Positions 10,826-22,546 are shown, numbered from the stretch's first letter. The stretch: 64,000 nt of DNA from Cryptomeria japonica (GCF_030272615.1 NC_081406.1:112997783-113061782); one strand, 5' to 3'. Notes: generated by a model not told the origin, from the sequence alone. Made by a program: numbers and translations.

Positions 10826-11950
10826 ATGGTACCAATGGAAAGTTTGAGACAATAGTTGTAAGGATCTCTTGAAGATTTTGATACAGAAAAATTAAAGAAT
10901 ATCAAACTAGAAGAAGAACTCAGATCTGCTCAGGAATTCATCAAAGCACTTCAAGAAAAACAAGTCATGGCATAGAATAAGAGAAAAGAATTGTGTGCGC
11001 AAATACAAAAACAAGATGATGAAGAAAAATAAACTCTCAGAGATATTGCAGAGAAACTAAGACAAGAGAACAATAACATGAAGAATGAGATGCATGATTT
11101 AACCATGAGACTATGTAAGGATATTGAAGATAGAAAGAAGGATTAGGAAGATTTGGCCAGAAGATTTAATGAAAGAGATGATGAATCTCTAAGGCTTAGT
11201 CATGAAAATAATATGCTTAAAACAAAGTTGATTCACATGCAACATGACAAGGAGGAACTTATGAGACAAGTTAGCACTCTGGAAAGTGAGTTGGTCACTA
11301 CAAATGAATACAAAGACAAATTTAAAAAGAGTTTAGACAAGCTTGATGATATGATGAAAAGTCAAAAACCTGATGGAGAAGCAATTGGACTTGGATTTGA
11401 ACATGGAGAAAGTTCTGGAATTGTAAGCAATCATGATCATAGTGGATGGGTAAGGCAACCCAATGCTTATAAATTCAATGGTAATTGTTTTAATTGCAAC
11501 AAATTTGGTCATAGAGCAAATCAATGCAGATTTAGGAATAATCAGAATACAAACTTATCTACTGGTCAATGTTCCAAATGTAATAAAAATGGTCATAACT
11601 TAGATAATTGCAGAATGAATGTAAAATACTATTCTTGTGGTAGATTTGGACATCTATCTAATCAATGCAGAACTCAATCTGGGAAAGGTTATGGAAAAGC
11701 TATTCAAAGAAACAATGTAACCTGTTATGCATGTAACAAGATTGGGCATATTGCAAGATTTTGTAGAGGCAAGAATATACCGGAAAACAACAGAGGATCT
11801 AATGACAAAGGCAAGGAAAAGGTGAATGAAATTAAGAAAGAATTCTCTAAAGAATGGGTCAAGAAGAGAGATCAGAGAAATGATGAATCTGGTCATGCAC
11901 CGACAGAACAAAGCAATCCTGAACTAGCAGGATATTCTTCATCTAACTAA
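10826..11950 (+). pseudogene. ORF1 of element B: coiled coil plus four zinc knuckles
   Basis: Read from the ATG at 10826, this is a 375-codon frame with a handful of in-frame stops, all before 11150. From 11153 it is open for 265 codons. Residues 1-185 are charged and heptad-like (long coiled coil). The conserved GLGFEHGESS motif follows at about 11389. Four knuckles run from about 11487: CFNCNKFGHRANQC, CSKCNKNGHNLDNC, YYSCGRFGHLSNQC (first Cys lost) and CYACNKIGHIARFC. A basic tail ends in GYSSSN, as in D. The product is gag-like, for RNA binding and assembly, but lacks the usual copia gag N-terminal domain. This copy has the best-kept zinc region in the window. Confidence 0.8.
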
Positions 11951-12367
11951 GGAATAATCCTTAGGGGTAAGAAAACTAATTGAAGATCATGCATTTTACC
12001 CTCAAATGGTGGCAAGAAGTTATAATTCTTCTTTACTGACACATATGTTGAGTGACCATGGAAATCCACTTAACTGATGAAGCATTTAATGTGGTCGTAA
12101 GCTAACTTTTTGGTTATAAAGCATTAAAGTTTATCATTTTGACTCACCAAAGCATCCAGTTTTTGAAGAGCGCAAAATGTTGAGATATCAATAGAAAAAG
12201 AAAAAGAACACGAACATATAGAATCTGAACTAGCAGCAAATAAGGATGAAAATAAGGAAAAGGAAGTGGTTAAGGTAGTGGAACATATATCAAGAGAAGG
12301 GAAGATAGTTAATACAGAACCTAGCACTTCTCCTAGTACTTCAACTATGAATTTCAGACCAACAACT

Positions 12368-13549
12368 TGTTGGCATTTTTGATGTTTATGTTGTGATTGT
12401 CATTGATGGACATGCACTTGCTTTGAGATCACTTTTTGTATGTATGAGTTATGCTCAACCAGTATTTGTTCCAAACCAGTATTGCATTATAGTCTATAGG
12501 CTATCGGTGTTTTGCAGAAAGTGTTTACCAATCTCAAGTGGTATGGCAGAAAGTGTTTACCGATCTCAAGTAGTATGGAGACCTCAAGCGGTCCGAGGAT
12601 CTCAAGCGGAGCAAAGAAACTGAAGCGGCAGTTATCATTTTCCCACTCTTCATTTTTGGACAACCTGTAATTGGTTTAATGTTTGAACCGGTATTACTCT
12701 ATGATGAGGTACCAACCAGTAATCAGTAAAGTTGTATGAACTGGTAATACTCTATGATGAGTTACCAATCGGTATTTGTGTGATGAGTTACCATCCACCG
12801 ACACTTTGACAGTGATTCGTGCCATTATCAAATGTGTCTAGATGCAATGAACCTAAGAACTTGCAATGTAATCCTATTGGACTGACATGAAATCAAATTG
12901 TTTTTTAAGGACATCTTGTCTAGGGTTTTGTAGGTGTGTAGCTGTTAGGGTTTTTGGTGGTTGATGAGTTTTTGTATGTGCGATCTTAGAATTGAAGATC
13001 AAGTCTATGTGTTGTAACAGAGTGTGGATTTATTGAAGATTGAAGTAATGTTGAAATGCATTAGCAATGAGCTATCATGGATCTAACCAAGTAGACTATG
13101 CTATTTGCTAGATCATTCACTTGTTGATTACTCACATCTTCGACAAGTCTGAAACCCTTAACTAGGTAGGCTCAGAAAAGCCTTTGTAAATCCTCTCTTA
13201 AGGTAGTCTTTAATCAGACTTATCTCCTAACATAGATTGAGATTCCTAATAGGATCTGTTCTAGTAAAGAACATTGTATGACCTTAGCCAGTCAAGTTAC
13301 TATTCTACAGATAGTTACTTGTGAGTTTCATCTCACTGTGGTTTTTCCCATTTGGATTTCCATGTCAGAATCTCTTATGTTATGGTGATTGTGCTTCTAT
13401 GGGTGAATGCCTTATTTGCTATTTGGTTTGCATTTGTGTTAACTGGTTTGTTAGTTAAACTATTATACTGGTTTACTGCTAAATTGTTAAAGTTTTTAAG
13501 TTCAGTATTTTCTGGTATACTAATTCACCCCCCCTCTTAGTATTCATGA
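12368..13549 (+). repeat. 5' LTR of element C
   Basis: Starts TGTTGGCATTTTTGATG and ends TATTCATGA (TATTCATCA in the 3' copy). Contains GTGGTTTTTCCCATTTGG and the CACCCCCCCTCTTAG tail. Confidence 0.93.
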
Positions 13550-13551
13550 AT

Positions 13552-13563
13552 TGGTATCAGAGC
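13552..13563 (+). other. Primer-binding site of element C
   Basis: Exact TGGTATCAGAGC, 2 bp inside the LTR. Confidence 0.92.
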
Positions 13564-13599
13564 CAACCTTTCTATAAGTTTAACCACTTGGAAAGAGAT

Positions 13600-14879
13600 A
13601 TGGGGGAATACACTATGAGGGAACTTACTCATCAACTCACTCAATCTGAGAAAGCCTATGATGAACTCAAAGTCAAGTATAAGGCCTCTCTGGCAAAAAG
13701 GAGAGAGCATCCTGAGAAACTGATGGAGCTAACTGAAAATAGTTCCTCTGATGAAGCGGATATGGATGCCCTAGTTGGAGAAGTTGAAAAAATGAATGAG
13801 TCTAATGCCAACCTAAGAAGGGAATTGGAAGGACTAACTATCAGGATGTGTCAAGAGCTTGAGAACCAGAGGAAAGATGAAGATCTGGTAAAAGACAAAG
13901 ATCATGAGATCTCCAAGTTGAAGCAAGAAATCAGTGCACTTACTGCTCATCTCCAAGAAAGCAAAGTGGAAAAAGAAGAAATGCAAGGTGAACTAAAGTT
14001 GGCTATTTCTAAGAATGCAACCTTGAAGGAGTCCAATGCTGCTATTACCAAAGAACTCACTGATTCAAAGGAAATACTTGCCAAATTCAATAAGAGCACT
14101 GTTAAGTTAGAACAAAAGCTTGTATCAGCAAAACCAGTAAAGAATACCACTGGACTTGGTTTCTCTGAGTATGAAGAAGGTGAGACCTCTAGAGCAAAAG
14201 ATGTAGCATTAAAGAAGCAACCAACATCAAAGGATAAAGGTAAAAAAAGTTCAAACCTGTTTGCTTTAATTGCCTCAAGGAAGGACACACTACCAATGTA
14301 TGTAGAAACAAGGCTTACAATAATTTTCCTTACTTTTTAAACAATAAGCCTAGATCCAATAGATTCAATGGAAATTATTATGCATGCAAAAAGTTTGGGC
14401 ATAGAGCATCTAAATGTAGGTCTGTCATGCACAACATCGGAAGGTATCCTCAAAGGAGTCAAGGAGTTTTTCTTGAACCCTTTGGGAATTGGAATCCTAA
14501 CCGGTTTAATACCTGCAATTGTCAGTCAGGAAGCGGTGGCTATCAAGTAGCAACCGGATGGAGAGAAACCTATTTGATTTGTCATGGTAGTGGTCACACT
14601 ACTGCAACATGCAGAAGGAAGAATGGAAACATGAATAATGGACCTTGGAGAGAACCTAGAATGATTTTCTATCATTGCAACAAACTAGGTCATACAACAA
14701 GATTCTGTAGAACGAGAAAGAATATATCAGATGCTATACCGGTCACTTTGGAAGGAAATATTGATGTTGAAACTATTCAAACATATATGAAGAAAACTTG
14801 GAAGAAGAAGCCAGAAGAAATGTCTCAAGAAGAACCGGTTTCTGCACTTAGTGTGGAAGTCGTTGAACCGGCAAACTAA
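13600..14879 (+). pseudogene. ORF1 of element C: coiled coil plus zinc knuckles, one frameshift
   Basis: The ATG at 13600 opens a charged coiled-coil region (about residues 1-185) followed by GLGFSEYEEGETS, the same motif as in B, D and E. At a run of seven A (14242-14248) the frame must move by one base; from there the second frame is open to 14879. It carries four knuckles: CFNCLKEGHTTNVC, YYACKKFGHRASKC, YLICHGSGHTTATC and FYHCNKLGHTTRFC. The first-Cys position is Tyr or Phe in the last three. Starts upstream of 13600 would lie in the LTR. Total about 425 codons. Gag-like RNA-binding role is inferred. Whether the shift is a mutation or recoding cannot be told from one copy. Confidence 0.8.
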
Positions 14880-15319
14880 GCTACAGAAAGGCTTAGGGGG
14901 AACAAATCAGTGAAATGTTTTGAACCTCTGATTTACACCAGTAAAAGGCCTTAACTGGTATGTGATACCTATCAATTGGCAGAAGACCAGAAATGGTAAA
15001 AGGCAAATTAGGGTTTACGCCCTAATACTGGAGCATTTATTGTGGTAGGTGAAGAATTCATTTAAAAAGGGATTTTCAAGTCATTTTCACTTATCAGTTT
15101 TCGAGCGAAGAAGTTTTCAAGTGCAGAGCGACAAAAGGCAATTTGTCTTGCAATTAGAGAGATTTCAAAACCTTGAAGAAGAATCTGAAGATTTCATCAA
15201 TTGGTCAAGTGTGGAACTCAAAGTGGTAATCCATCAACTGAAGTAGTGAGTGATGAAGTGGAATTTGCAAGCCCTAAATCTCAACTTTCGAAGGTATTTT
15301 TTGAGTTTCTCTATTTATC

Positions 15320-18300
15320 ATGGCTTCAACATTGCACTCTAGTTCTAGTGCACCTATTGATTCAGTTGATTTCATACAATGAAAGGCAAAATATAATGCC
15401 CTATCCCAAATACCCATTGGTGTTATCGTGGAGGAAGGTATTTCAGATTACATTGACTGTAAAATTGAAGACCTAGGATCTCTAGTGATCCATTCTTAGT
15501 TGAGTTTGTTCTATGGGAAGGACAAGAAGACCAAACCAGAATTTAGCATCTTGGAAAAGAAGAAGCTTCACAATGCGGTCTATTTCCTTGATGAATTCAT
15601 AGATGATCACATCTGTATTATTCTAAGCAAAGTGCATGGTGAAAAAATGTATTTGGAGCGAACACATGACATCACACTGGAAGCAATTCATGCCGTCACC
15701 GGTTTCTATAACATTGGAGAAGTGCCAACCCTAAGGAAGATCAACAAGACCGATATGACCAAGCTCACCAGTTCTATGAGTGACCAATGGTGAATGACCA
15801 TCAATACCATCAAGGATGATCTGGTCAAATATGCCTACATGGTGATAGGTTACCAGACATTCTATGCTAGCAAGATCAACTCTGTCTTTGCTGCAGCGGT
15901 AAATGCTGGGTACAAGATGATTATGGAAGATGCCTCATTTGATTTATGCACCTATATGTAAAGGCAACTCCTGGTGAACCTGAAGTCAATAAAACAGGAC
16001 AATGCCTTGAGATTTAAATTTAGACAACTATCGGTCGGATTGTTCTTCTACTTCCAAGGCTAGTTTCTAGGAGTCAGTGATATTCAGTAGTCTACTGACC
16101 AATTGGTTTCAAAGCAAATCAGGGAAAGTCTACAAGCTGTTGGAACCGGTTACCTTGAAGTTCTGAACAAATACTTTGATGAGTTTAGACGCAAGATGAG
16201 CCAAAGGGTGAGAATATCCAATGATATTGTCAAGAAATATGAAGAGGACATCTACTTTATCATCAAAGTAGATGAGTGCATTATGGAGGCTGTTGAGCCA
16301 TGAAAGGAAGAAGTGGAGCCTATGGGTTATGAGGTAATGTATGACATGATGGACAAGTATGATTCTACCCTACTTGCCTCACTGCTTGATCCTAAAAAGA
16401 TGAGAACCGACACTTATCTTAAAAGGTTTACACCGGTTGAGGAGCCCTCAGTGAAGAAAGGAAAGGTAGTGCCATCTGCATTGGCACCAGTTACTGCAGT
16501 GAGTCCTAAAGTGACCAAGTGATCACCGGCAAAGAAGAAACTGGAAGTTGCTCCTGCCAAAGTCTTTGAGAGAAAGCAGAAAATAAAAAGAAACACACCA
16601 AACTCAGAAGACACTGTATCTAAAGAACCACCTAAGAAGACTAGGCAAACAAGGAAGAAGACAAAGGCAACCAGCAGTGAACTGACATCATCAGCACCAG
16701 TAAATATTGATATCTCCTCTTACAAACCTTTTTACACATTGTCAAAGAACCATTAAGAATATTAAGAGGAAAGTGTTGAGTGACTTAGTAGATTATTTTG
16801 ATGATTTCAATGATAATGAGAAGGAGGAAGTAGAAGAGGAAGTCATTCAATATTTATGTATTAATGATCGGTCGCCATCAGAAATTAAATCTATGACATC
16901 AAATTCTTTATATAATTCTTTGGACAATAAATGGCACATTGCCATAGAAAAAGAACAAAAAATAAGAGAGGAAATATTTGCACAATATTTTCCTGATGTG
17001 TCTAATTCTGAACTCTATGAAGTTATGGAAAAATATAAAGACCTCTTCTTTATGCAAAGAAGGAGACTCTTGTTGCTAGAAGGGAAAGTCCTTGAGGTGG
17101 TAAAAGATACCCACTCTCATGCTCAAGCTGCTATGAGATTGCATCAAGTGTCCGAAGCCAACCAAAAGGCTTAACAAGAACTGGAAATTGCAAAACTAGA
17201 TGAAGTGTATAACAGTGAGGGAGAACAGGTCACTGAGAAAATGGACCCCATTGATGTTGATTCCTTGAATGGTGAAGATGTTACCCTTGATACACCATTA
17301 GAAATGGTAGGACAAGAGAAATGGGATGAGGAGAAGAGAAAGGAGGAAGAGAAGAGGAAATAGGCAGAAGATGAGAAGAAGCAAAATGAAGAAGAGAAGC
17401 AAAAGGAAGAAGAGAAGAAGAAGGAAGAAGAGAAGAAACATGAAGTGGAGAAGAAGAAGAAGGAATAAGAGAAGAAACAAGAAGAAGAGAAGAAATAGGA
17501 AGTAGAGAAGAACAAGAAGGAAGAAGAGAAGAAACAGGAAGTGGAGAAGAACACGAAGGAAGAAGAAAAGAAACATGAACCAGAGAAGAAGAAGGAAGAA
17601 GAAAGGAAAGAAGAAGAGAAGTGGAAAGAAGAAGAAAAAAGAAGGAAGAAGAGAAAAGAAAGAAATAATTTGAGGAGCAGAAGAAGGCAGAAGAAGATAA
17701 GAAAAAAGGCAAGGAAAAGGAGGAAGCGACAAAAAGTGTACATGCAGAGACCCCAAAGGCAACCGGTGGTAAAGCCAAACCGGCTGACATCACCAGTCCC
17801 ATTGACCTCCAGTCTGTAAATGAAATAGAGCTACTACAAAGCATTAAGCTTGCTCAAGAGTGATTGGATGCACTACAAAGGAAAAAGGAGGAAGATGTGA
17901 TTCAAATTGTGGTGGAAACTCTCACCAGTTTGATTCCCGGTACCAGTCTCCCAAGTACCGATTCCACTCTAGCTCAATTGAAGCTCTTATGCATGGTTGT
18001 AGAGGACCAAGTGCAATGTGTGGAAGATGTTGACGAATCCAATGCAAAAAAGTAGCATCAAAAGGCTCTAAACACTGCCTTGGTGAAGAAGTTGAATGAG
18101 CTCCGGTCCGATCTGCAGAAGGCATAGAAGGACATTAAAGATGTTCTGGATGAGGGGAATCTACTACTCAGCAAGATATGTCGACCCCATCTATTCTATG
18201 ATGATGTTCTTGCTCAAAAAGACAAACTGCAAACTGATTTGAAGACATTCATAAGCACCTTCAAGACACCATATGATTCCTTTATTGCTTATGGGCAAAT

Positions 18301-18610
18301 CATTCACCAGTTTCAACTTTAGGCTACAAGAATTGAGTTGGAGATCAGCAATCAGACCAAGGATTTGCAGGAACTACAACTAGTTCTACTACCTAGATTG
18401 CAAATACTTTAGAAATGCTATCTTAATCTGGATGCCTTGACGGTTACTCAAGAGATGAGTACCTTGGACGCCATGGAGGAACATGTATCCAAGATGCAAA
18501 TGGAGAGTGAGGTTGCTACCTCATTGCTTGAGTCATGGTCTGTATCCATGAAGACATTTATACAAGACTTTAAATTAGTTTTTGACAAGTTTCACTCTTT
18601 ATTGTCATAA
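15320..18610 (+). pseudogene. ORF2 of element C: about 1,096-codon protein of unknown function
   Basis: ATG at 15320 (MAST...) and TAA at 18608 are in the same frame, 1,096 codons apart, close to ORF2 of D (1,089). Residues about 61-157 include YLERTHDITLEAIHAVTG, followed by the core (about 157-250) with INTIKDDLVKYAYMVIGYQ, the counterpart of ISTIKDIDVKFASMIIGYK in A. Then come a 66-codon block, a Lys-rich stretch, a helical region (16707-17174), a Glu/Lys tract (17300-17720) and a C-terminal coiled coil (17864-18610). About a dozen stops and two compensating shifts (about 16740 and 17800) disable it. No catalytic motif is recognised. It could be a structural or accessory protein of the element. 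Confidence 0.75.
17300..17720 (+). repeat. Purine-rich low-complexity tract within ORF2 of C
   Basis: About 420 bp almost free of C and T, built from GAAGAAGAGAAGAAG-type words that encode Glu/Lys repeats. The opposite strand gives long Ser/Leu/Phe-rich frames that are artefacts. The length likely varies between copies. Confidence 0.9.
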
Positions 18611-18875
18611 ACTCTTATTATTTTAATGCTAATGGACACAAGGGTTATTCAACTGCACTTTGTCATTGTTGGCAAAGGGAAAGTAGTATTTTGTATTCAA
18701 ATTTTGATGCATGCTATGTATACTTTCATGTTTATCTCTGTAAGGGAGTAGTATACATTGTATTTTCTGCAAAAGGGATAGTGTATATGCTTAGGAGGAG
18801 TAGTTTTGATTATGGCATATTTTTGTTGTAAAACACTTAGATGTCAAAATTTTCCTAAGTGTTGCCATCAATGCC

Positions 18876-18887
18876 AAAGGGGGAGAT
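18876..18887 (+). other. Polypurine tract of element C
   Basis: AAAGGGGGAGAT directly before the 3' LTR, identical to the PPT of D. Confidence 0.9.
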
Positions 18888-20105
18888 TGTTGGCATTTTT
18901 GATGTTTATGTTGTGATTGTCATTGATGGACACACACTTGCTTTGAGATCACTTTTTTGTATCTATGAGTTATGCTCAACCGGTATTACATTATAGTCTA
19001 TAGGCTATCGGTGTTTTGCAGAAAGTGTTTACCAATCTCAAGTGGTATGGTAGAAAGTGTTTACCGATCTCAAGAGGTATGGAGACCTCAAGCAGTTCAA
19101 GGATCTCAAGCGGAATGAAGAAGCTGAAGCAATAGTTATCATTTTCCCAGTCTTCATTTTTGGACAACCGGTAATCAGTTTAATGTTTGAACCAGTATTA
19201 CTCTATGATGAGGTACCAACCGGTAATCGGTAAAGTTGTATGAACCGGTAATACTCTATGATGAGTTACCAATCGGTATTTTTGTGATGAGTTACCATCC
19301 ACCGACACTTTGACAGTGATTTGTGCCATGTTATCAAATGTGTCTAGATGTAATGAACCTAGGAACTTGCAATGTAATCCTATTGGACTGACATGAAATT
19401 ATATTCTTTTTTAAGGACATCATGTCTAGGTTGTGTAGGTGTGTAGCTGTTAGGGTTTTTGGTGGTTGATGAGTTTTTGTATGTGCGATCTTAGAAGAGA
19501 AGATCAAGTCTATGTGCTGTAATAGAGTGTGGATTTACTGAAGACTGAAGTAATGCTGAAATGCATTAGCAATAAGCTATCATGGATCTAACCAAGTAGA
19601 CTGTGCTATTTGATAGATCATTCACTTGTTGATTACTCACATCTTTGACAAGTCTGAAACCCTTAACCAAGTAGGCCTAGAAAAGCCTTTGTAAATCCTC
19701 TAACAAGGTGGTTCACATCTGTGGATTTGAAATCCTCTCACAAGGTGTATTTAATCAAACTTATCTCCTAATAGAGATTGAGATTCCTAATAGGATCTAT
19801 TCTGGTAAAGAACATTTTATGAACTTAACTGATCTGACCTTAACCGGTCTAGTTACTATTTTGCAGATAGTTACTTATGAGTTACATCTCACCGTGGTTT
19901 TTCCCATTTGGGTTTCCATGTAAAAATATCTTATGTTATGGTGATTGTGCTTCTATGGGTGAATTCCTTATTTTCTATTTGGTTTGCATTTGTGTTAACC
20001 GGTTTGTTAGTTAAACTTTAATACCGATTTACTGCTAAACTATTAAAGTGTTTAAGTTCAGTATTTTCTGGTATACTAGTTCACCCCCCCTCTTAGTATT
20101 CATCA
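18888..20105 (+). repeat. 3' LTR of element C
   Basis: Starts TGTTGGCATTTTTGATG, ends CTTAGTATTCATCA, then TSD CAATT. Slightly longer than the 5' copy, with small insertions near 19690-19740. Confidence 0.93.
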
Positions 20106-20170
20106 CAATTGTCACTGATGTACTTTTGGATTCAATAAAGAAGATAACAGAGTATAATGTCTTAGAATTT

Positions 20171-20474
20171 AAGGCTATTGATGACTCTTTATTGATTTTG
20201 TAGATGATTGCACCAACATGCAAGGTAGATCACATTGTTGGCTCAATAGGTAAATTGCACACATTGTCCAAAATCATTTCTTCTAACATTCGGACAGTAG
20301 ATAAAATAAATGAGGAACATTTAAGGCTATTGATGACTCTCTACCAATTTTGTAGATGATTGCACCAGTGTGCAAGGTAGATCACATTGCTGGCTCAATA
20401 GGTAAATTGGACACATTGTCAAAATTCATTTCTTCTAACATTCAGACAATAGATAAAATAAATGAGGAAACTAT
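20171..20474 (+). repeat. 152-bp tandem duplication in ORF2 remnant of B
   Basis: AAGGCTATTGATGACTCT recurs 152 bp later (20171 and 20323), and the whole unit through AAATAAATGAGGAA is repeated with few changes. 152 is not a multiple of three, so it shifts the frame. Confidence 0.88.
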
Positions 20475-21209
20475 TCAGGAAAGAGTTAATAAGGAAAGGG
20501 AGGAATTATTTGGTAAAACAATAAAGGATTGCACTCAGCAGATTGATTCACTACCACCGACATTGAATTCCACTATTTTAGAATATAAGGAACTGTACTG
20601 AGAAGCTTGCAAACCTCATCATTTAACTTATGACATGGATGATCAAATAAGGAAAACTCAGAAGGAGATTAATGATATTGAAGATAACATAATTGGTTCT
20701 TTGGAACTAACATCAGTCTTAGATCAGGAGATGGCTATTCATGAAGAAAATATTGAAAATATTGAAAAAGAGAAGGCAAGATTGAAAATGAAAACCCGAG
20801 AGTTGAAGAATAAACTTGGTCAAAGATTGGACAATCTACTTACTCACTAGAATGAACTATCAAAGGCAACAATTTAAGGAGACAGATCACTGGAGTAACA
20901 AATGCACTATCTCACCAGGATGATCAAGCAGACTGAAACAATAATTTCCGACAGTAAAAAGTTCTTGCGGGGTCTTAACTTAGTTCTTGTAGACATTTTT
21001 CAGATTGTACATAACCGACTTTAGGGTTCCAAGTAAATTTTTGAATTTTTGAAAATTTGACATCCTTTGTCATTGATTTCAAAGGGGGAGTGGTATAATG
21101 AGAAAATGTACAGAGTAAGGCATGATGAAAAGTGAACAAAAGGAGATCATTCGCTTAGGGGGAGCAATTTAAGTTTTGGATTTTTCTCATGAGTGTTTCC
21201 ATCAATGCT

Positions 21210-21221
21210 AAAGAGAGAGAT
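21210..21221 (+). other. Polypurine tract of element B
   Basis: AAAGAGAGAGAT directly before the 3' LTR; equivalent to AAAGGGGGAGAT in C and D. Confidence 0.8.
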
Positions 21222-22139
21222 TGTTGGCATTATACACTTAGATGAGAAAGGTAGATGTTATCATTGATGGCAACAAGGTTCAACCAGAAATTGACTTCAC
21301 CTACCGATACCAACAGTTACAATAAGGTTTATTCACACCGGCATCTAGTCTACACTGGCAACAGATCATACTGACATTCTAAGCCAACTTGGAAATAGTA
21401 TTGTTTATGTGAAATTTATTGTAAATGTAAATTGTATTTATATGTCCAACATGTTGTATTGTAAAGACTCATATATCTATGAGATCTTGTAGGTCATTTG
21501 AAAAAGTGGATGTATGAAAAAGTACGTATGTAAGCGGCAATATGAGATAATATAGGGATATGATACTGGATAATTGTTTATGAATTTTGATGTATTTATT
21601 TTGGAGCAAATAAGAAGTAGAGAAAAGCGAAGACTATTTTGTGCAAGCTAAATTGTTTGACAACATACCGGCAAGGGATTTTGGCAAAGGTATCAGACAT
21701 AGCTTAAACTGGTATTGAATCCAGCATTGTAGATGCTACATTGAAGTAGTATATTGATTATTGGATTTAACCATCCAATTGTGTAGTTAGTGTGACTCCA
21801 TTTTTGTTGTTGAGCAGTGAGCTCTAGGCAATTGGCCTTTCTGCATGTGTAGGCCCCTTTTGTACTGAGTAATATTTATTCATATTGGCCAGTGAGTAAA
21901 TATTGTGGGTCACAAATCCCACCAAGGTTTTTCCCTTACCAAGTTTCCTCACCAAAATATCTGTGTTATGGTGTGCATTGATGCTGATTTCTTTGTTTCT
22001 CTTTACTGCATTATTATTTGCTTATTGGTATATTAATTTCAGTTATAGAGTTGCAAATAAGTTTAAATCTTCTTTCTACTGGTCTGACATTGATTCACCC
22101 CCCCTCTCAATTTCTTTTGGATTAACCAAGTATCTAACA
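21222..22139 (+). repeat. 3' LTR of element B
   Basis: Starts TGTTGGCATTATACAC and ends AAGTATCTAACA, followed by TSD ATGAT. Includes the conserved GTGGGTCACAAATCCCACC and TTTTTCCCTTACC block at about 21904-21940. Confidence 0.93.
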
Positions 22140-22144
22140 ATGAT

Positions 22145-22546
22145 CTGGATAAGAGACTGATAAGATCAATTGACAATAGCTTGATAAAGAATTTGATAAG
22201 ATCGATTGATAAAGTGCCATGAAAGGCTAATAGATTGTCACAGAGGACTGATTGAAATTGATTGATAAAGAGGTTGATAATTAATTAGATTAATTATCAA
22301 CAAAGAGAGAATTATGTCCAATTGTCAAGGATACCAATTCATATGGTTTGAAAATGATTAAATGCCAATCATAATGATCTAGGCCCAAAAGTGAATAAAC
22401 AATACTGATTCGAGTTGGATTTGAAATGAACTAAAACCAAAGGAATGACACAATGTCAACATATGATGAAGATGAAATGTGAAATAGGAGAAAAGTTAAA
22501 AACTATGTTAGTGATTCAGACATAAACCAATTTTTTAGTGTCTACA
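22145..22546. other. Old gypsy-type internal sequence between B and solo LTR L
   Basis: Continuation of 8200-9843 across the ATGAT duplication: the same GATAAGATTGATTGATAA style of sequence. Nothing coding is recognised with confidence on either strand. Confidence 0.45.

Larger units (their letters stand above)
12368..20105 (+). mobile_element. Element C: non-autonomous copia-like LTR element inside B
   Basis: LTRs 12368-13549 and 18888-20105, TSD CAACT (12363-12367) / CAATT (20106-20110). PBS at 13552 and PPT at 18876. The internal region of 5.3 kb carries ORF1 and a 1,096-codon ORF2 but no pol. It is the most divergent member of the A-E group: its ORF2 core shares only a pattern with the others, and its middle is a long Glu/Lys-rich tract. 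The LTRs share only the tail block with other families. Confidence 0.93.
12170..21024 (+). pseudogene. ORF2 remnant of element B, split by element C
   Basis: Two pieces joined across element C: 12170-12362 (Lys/Glu-rich linker ending in Ser/Thr-rich sequence) and 20106-21024 (C-terminal coiled coil ending FQIVHNRL-stop). The second piece matches the end of ORF2 in D (38870-39644) and E (41156-40620). The conserved N-terminal core of the protein is absent: sequence passes from the ORF2 leader straight into the linker, an internal deletion of about 2.3 kb relative to D. A 152-bp tandem duplication at 20171-20474 also breaks the frame. Non-functional. Confidence 0.7.
9844..22139 (+). mobile_element. 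Element B: deleted non-autonomous copia-like LTR element, split by element C
   Basis: LTRs at 9844-10763 and 21222-22139 (920 and 918 bp) with a perfect TSD ATGAT at 9839-9843 and 22140-22144. The PBS lies at 10766 and the PPT at 21210. Without element C its internal region is only about 2.7 kb, against about 5 kb in D and E. ORF1 is present, but the N-terminal two-thirds of ORF2 is gone. It therefore depended on other elements twice over: no pol genes, and not even the full family protein set. Confidence 0.92.

Noticed and set aside
17171-17844. Three long minus-strand frames rich in Ser, Leu and Phe
   Set aside because: They are the reverse of the purine-only Glu/Lys tract of element C; low complexity explains the lack of stops and the membrane-like look.
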